Below, one piece after another: positions 60,842 through 64,000 of a DNA stretch of 64,000 nucleotides. The position numbers were made by a program, and so were the translations under genes. This DNA comes from an uncultured Collinsella sp. GTDB lineage: Bacteria > Actinomycetota > Coriobacteriia > Coriobacteriales > Coriobacteriaceae. The stretch covers positions 248,001-312,000 of the forward strand of contig CAUGJE010000001.1 in assembly GCA_959599915.1 (NCBI GenBank), read 5' to 3'. The notes below the pieces were generated by a model, which saw nothing but the letters and a program-made list of their open reading frames with translations, ran no database searches and was not told where the DNA came from. Positions within the stretch are counted from its first letter, which is position 1, and every line of letters starts with the position of its first letter.

Positions 60842-61279
60842 ATGGCTAAAAAACGCAATGGGCGCCAGGATGCCATTAGAGATATTGTGCGCAATAAGGA
60901 TGTCCGCACGCAGCGCGTGCTGGTCGATGAGCTCCGTGCTATGGGCTTTGATTGCACGCAGGCGACTGTCTCTCGCGATATTGCCGATATGGGGCTGCGT
61001 AAGCTCCCTGAGGGCATCTATGTTCTGGCAGAGGACCTGCACCTGCAGCGTATGGTTTCCGAGCTCGTAACGGGCGTTCTGCGTACCGATAATCTGGTTA
61101 TGATCAAGGCTCAGCCTGGCACGGCTTCCGGCATCGCCGCCGCCGTTGATGCGGCAGAGTTACCCGATGTGCTTGGCTCGCTTGCCGGCAACGATACGAT
61201 TTTGGTTATTGCCCAGACGGCCGAGGACGGCGAGCGTCTCGAGGCGCTGATCAATAAGCTGAGCAATTCTCGCAAGTAG
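60842..61279 (+). CDS. argR: arginine repressor ArgR/AhrC family
   Basis: 145 residues. The winged HTH (residues 5-70) contains ATVSRDIADMGLRKLPEG with Ser44-Arg45-Asp46. The C-terminal oligomerisation and arginine-binding domain reads GTASGIAAAVDAAELPDVLGSLAGNDTILV with the conserved GT..G and Asp-Asp type region. ArgR hexamers repress arginine biosynthesis and activate catabolism. ATG 60842 has GGAGAGAGGG upstream. No arginine genes adjoin it here. Confidence 0.95.
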   Translation: MAKKRNGRQDAIRDIVRNKDVRTQRVLVDELRAMGFDCTQATVSRDIADMGLRKLPEGIYVLAEDLHLQRMVSELVTGVLRTDNLVMIKAQPGTASGIAAAVDAAELPDVLGSLAGNDTILVIAQTAEDGERLEALINKLSNSRK

Positions 61280-61330
61280 GCGTGCGGGCCGTGTGCTCGG
61301 CACTGTGCGCGCTGACATCGTGGCTTGTAA

Positions 61331-61363
61331 GGGGTATCGACGTTGGTCGGTACCCCCTTTTTG
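61331..61363 (+). terminator. terminator after argR
   Basis: An 11-bp stem (61331-61341 with 61346-61356, one G-U-type pair), GTTG loop, then CTTTTTG. Confidence 0.88.
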
Positions 61364-61405
61364 TTTGCCGGTATAAAGACCGCCCACCAGGTCGCTTTAA
61401 ACTAA

Positions 61406-61444
61406 AAGGCCCCCGAGCAGTTTAATAAGCTGATCGGGGGCCTT
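61406..61444. terminator. terminator for the minus-strand penicillin-binding protein gene
   Basis: A 15-bp stem with one mismatch (61406-61420 with 61430-61444), AAGG at one end and CCTT at the other. It serves the converging pbp transcript and possibly read-through from argR. Confidence 0.78.
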
Positions 61445-61466
61445 GTTGCTTATGGCCGGATGATTT

Positions 61467-63662
61467 CTAGCCGACCGTATCGTCAGGCGTGGGGGAGGGG
61501 TCGGGAGTGGGCGTAGGCGTAGGCGTGCCGCCATCGCCGCCGGTCGAACCACCAGTGGAGCCGCCCGTCGAGCCGCCGGTCGTACCGGTGTCGCCGGTGG
61601 TGTCGCCGCCCGTGGTCTCGGTGGTCGTGGTCGTCGTGGTAGTTGTTGTGGTGGTGGTTTCCTCTTCGTCCTCGTCCTTGTCCTTGTCGTCGTTCTCCGT
61701 CTTCTTGGCGTTGTTGGTGCCGTAGAACTTCCAGACGCTGTTGTTCTTATAGGTGGGCGCCGTTCCGGTCGCAAACTCCTCGCGCTCGGTACCGGTCAGA
61801 ACAGTGTTCATAAACCGCTTAAAGACAGGCAGGTTGGTGCTATCGCCCAGCAGGTCCGTGCCGTATTTTTGGATGGGGATCTCGCCCGCGGAATAGCCGG
61901 TCCACAGGGCGCACGCCAGCTGCGGGGTATAGCCGCAGAACCACAGGTTGGTGGTGTTGTCGGTGGTGCCCGTCTTGCCGGCATAGGGCTGGTTGACGCT
62001 TAGGGCACCGGCAGCGCCCGTACCGCCGCCCTGCATGACGCCGGACAGAACATCGGTGACCGCGGCGGCCTCGCCCTCGGTAAGCACCTGTGAGGGATTG
62101 TCCGTGTGCTGGTACAGCACCGAGCCGGTACGAGAGTCAATCTCGGTGATGGCGATCGGCTGGCGATAGTAGCCGCCATTGGCAAACGTCGCGTAGGCGG
62201 CGGCCATCTCGAGCGGCGAGATCGAGCCGGTGCCGAGCGTCATGACGGGAACGTCCTCGATGTTGTCCTTGGCGGGGTCGATGCCGAGCTTTTTGACGAG
62301 CGAGATGATCTTGCTGTTGCCGACGGCTTCCGCCACCTGGATGTAGCCGGTGTTGGAGGAGTATGCCGTCGCCTGCTTAAGCGTGATGTTGCCATAGCTA
62401 TGGTTGGCGTAGTTTTGGACCTCGGTCGTGGTGCCCTTGGCCTTGAGCGGCGAGTTGCAGTTGAGGGTGACGTTGGGGTTCATGCCGTTTTGGATGGCAG
62501 TTGCCAGCGTAAAGGCCTTAAAGGTGGAGCCGACGGGACGCTTGGCCGTGGCATGGTTTACGTGGTTCTCGTCGGCGTTGTAGTCGTAGCCGCCCACCAT
62601 GCACTTGATGTAGCCGGTCTTGGGGTCGACGACGACCATGCCCATGTCCAGGCCGTCGAGCGAGAGCGTGTCGAGCTGCTCGCGAACGGCATTCTCTGCC
62701 ACCTGCTGCATCGTGGGGTCGATGGTGGTCTTGACGGTCAGGCCGCCCTTAAAGAGCACGTCGGTCGAGAACTCCTGCTCCAGCAGCTGCTTAACATAGG
62801 CGACAAAGTAGGGCTGCGAGTATACGTCGACGCCGCTGCCCGAAATCTCGGTCACGTTGAGGGTGATGGGCTCGGCCTGTGCGGCATCGTGCTCCTCCTG
62901 GGTGATGTGGCCCAGGCGCAACATGTTGTCAAGGACCTTGTTGCGACGGGACAGTGCCAGATCAGGATTGACCGTGGGGTCGTACTGCGAGGGCGAGTTG
63001 GGAAGGCCGATGAGCAGCGCGGCTTCGCTGAGGGTGAGGTCGGCGGCGCTCTTGGACAGATAGGTTTCGGCCGCGGCCTCGATGCCGTAGGCGCCGTGGC
63101 CGTAATAGATGGTGTTGAGGTACATCATGAGGATCTCGTCTTTGGAGTACATGTCCTCCATCTTGATGGCGATGTAGGCCTCGCGCACCTTACGCTCGAT
63201 GGTCGAGTCGAACTGCTCCTCCTGCAGAATGGTGTTGCGCACCAGCTGCTGGGTGATAGTCGAGGCGCCTTCGTGCCCGCCGCCGAGGGTTGCCACCGCA
63301 GCACGCGCGATACCCCACAGGTCGATACCGCCGTGCTCGTAGAAGCGCTCGTCCTCGACGTCAACGGTGCCCTGCAGCACGTAGGGGGAGACCTCGTCCT
63401 TGGTGATGGACTTGCGGTTTTGCGTGTAGAAGCTCGCGATCTTGTTGCCGTTGCAGTCGATGATCTCGGTGGGCTCGCTCACCAGATACGCGTTGGCGTC
63501 TGTGTAGTCGGGCAGATCGGACAGCCAGCGGTTGACGTTGCCGATCATGCCGATGCCAAACGCCACGCCCGCAATCAGCAGAAAGCCCAAAAACGAGAGC
63601 AGGATTATGGGCAGGGCGTGCGTCTTTGAACGGCTGTGTCCCTGTCGTTGGCGAGGACCCAT
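61467..63662 (-). CDS. class A penicillin-binding protein (transglycosylase/transpeptidase)
   Basis: 731 residues from ATG 63662 with CTGGAGGTC upstream. A membrane anchor (17-40) follows a basic N-terminus. The GT51 domain has EDERFYEHGGIDLWGI (catalytic Glu103) and ASTITQQLVRN. The transpeptidase domain has GSTFK (Ser379, Lys382), SSNTGY and KTGTTD. The C-terminal about 100 residues are low complexity: acidic, a run of about a dozen threonines, then repeats of Gly-Gly-Ser-Thr and Pro-Thr, probably a wall-spanning tail. It polymerises and cross-links peptidoglycan. Divergent from the U32 gene across 162 bases. Confidence 0.95.
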   Translation of the reverse strand: MGPRQRQGHSRSKTHALPIILLSFLGFLLIAGVAFGIGMIGNVNRWLSDLPDYTDANAYLVSEPTEIIDCNGNKIASFYTQNRKSITKDEVSPYVLQGTVDVEDERFYEHGGIDLWGIARAAVATLGGGHEGASTITQQLVRNTILQEEQFDSTIERKVREAYIAIKMEDMYSKDEILMMYLNTIYYGHGAYGIEAAAETYLSKSAADLTLSEAALLIGLPNSPSQYDPTVNPDLALSRRNKVLDNMLRLGHITQEEHDAAQAEPITLNVTEISGSGVDVYSQPYFVAYVKQLLEQEFSTDVLFKGGLTVKTTIDPTMQQVAENAVREQLDTLSLDGLDMGMVVVDPKTGYIKCMVGGYDYNADENHVNHATAKRPVGSTFKAFTLATAIQNGMNPNVTLNCNSPLKAKGTTTEVQNYANHSYGNITLKQATAYSSNTGYIQVAEAVGNSKIISLVKKLGIDPAKDNIEDVPVMTLGTGSISPLEMAAAYATFANGGYYRQPIAITEIDSRTGSVLYQHTDNPSQVLTEGEAAAVTDVLSGVMQGGGTGAAGALSVNQPYAGKTGTTDNTTNLWFCGYTPQLACALWTGYSAGEIPIQKYGTDLLGDSTNLPVFKRFMNTVLTGTEREEFATGTAPTYKNNSVWKFYGTNNAKKTENDDKDKDEDEEETTTTTTTTTTTTTETTGGDTTGDTGTTGGSTGGSTGGSTGGDGGTPTPTPTPDPSPTPDDTVG

Positions 63663-63824
63663 ATATTGACCTCCAGGTATGTCGTGCCGGACGGTGGATG
63701 TGCCGTCGGGGCAGGATGGACATAAGTTATTACACGATAAACCAAACGGGGCGCGTGAGGCCTCGTGTATGCTGGAAGACGGCATTTTTCAGAGTGAATG
63801 CATACCTTGGTAAGGAGTTTGTCG

Positions 63825-64000
63825 ATGGCGATTCGGGCGATGGGGCCGAGCGGACAATACGAGACTGGATTGGATGCTGCCGGTGCGGCGCTGCCCGAGC
63901 TGCTGGCGCCGGCGGGCGGACTCGACCAGATGCTTGCGGCCATCGCCGCGGGCGCCGATGCCATCTATGCGGGGTTGGGCGGCTTTAACGCCCGTGTGAG
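63825..64000 (+). CDS. U32-family peptidase, N-terminal part (cut by window edge)
   Basis: The first 58 codons of a plus-strand gene running off the right edge. ATG 63825 has TAAGGAG 8 bases upstream. LPELLAPAGGLDQMLAAIAA and GADAIYAGLGGFNAR are the U32 N-terminal motifs, the same as in the minus-strand gene at the left edge, so the two are paralogues. Which RNA-hydroxylation or protease-like subgroup it belongs to cannot be seen. Confidence 0.85.
   Translation, partial: MAIRAMGPSGQYETGLDAAGAALPELLAPAGGLDQMLAAIAAGADAIYAGLGGFNARV

Noticed and set aside
1..64000. The two U32 peptidase ends as one gene on a circular element
   Set aside because: Both ends hold the N-terminal region (residues 1 onward) in opposite orientation, so they are two paralogous genes rather than one gene cut by the window.

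Overview
The window is high-GC, gene-dense DNA that looks like a Coriobacteriia chromosome, most likely Collinsella. I base this on the type of ribosomal and secY cluster, the actinobacterial codon bias and strong Shine-Dalgarno sites, and a gut-anaerobe purine catabolism cluster. The genus is inferred; no 16S gene is present. No tRNA, rRNA, insertion sequence or CRISPR array was found.

Layout. 1-1100: the start of a U32-family peptidase gene (minus strand, running off the left edge) and ridA. 1.1-11.5 kb: first half of an anaerobic purine/urate catabolic cluster, with a PAS/HTH regulator, an NCS2 purine permease, ssnA, ygfK, a four-cluster ferredoxin and a fused selenium-type xanthine dehydrogenase. 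11.5-39 kb: an accessory island. It holds two arrays of a 46-bp palindrome at 61-62-bp spacing around an AbiEi/Vsr-like gene, a 5 x 23-bp iteron-like array with a truncated AAA/DUF4143 ATPase, a probable type I toxin-antitoxin pair, a DEDDh exonuclease, a BREX phage-defence operon (RHH-brxA-brxB-brxC-pglZ-pglX-brxL, with pglX frameshifted) flanked by unknown genes, an XRE/membrane-protein cassette, and an AbiE toxin-antitoxin pair behind a perfect LexA-type box. 38.5-48.4 kb: second half of the purine cluster, with a second PAS/HTH regulator, ygeX, ygeY, ygeW, mocA-like, hydantoinase, yqeC, yqeB and an XdhC-family gene. 48.5-59.5 kb: the spc/alpha ribosomal cluster from rplE to rplQ with secY, adk, map, infA and rpoA, then truA. 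59.7-64 kb: a GT2-like protein, argR, a class A penicillin-binding protein and the start of a second U32 peptidase gene.

How the genes work together. The permease would import xanthine or urate. Xdh, with its molybdenum/selenium cofactor matured by the MocA, YqeB, YqeC and XdhC homologues, would interconvert oxidised purines. YgfK and the ferredoxin would carry electrons. SsnA, the hydantoinase, YgeY and YgeW would open and strip the rings, and YgeX would convert 2,3-diaminopropionate to pyruvate and ammonia. Two paralogous regulators, one beside each half, are the obvious controllers. The defence island lies between the two halves.
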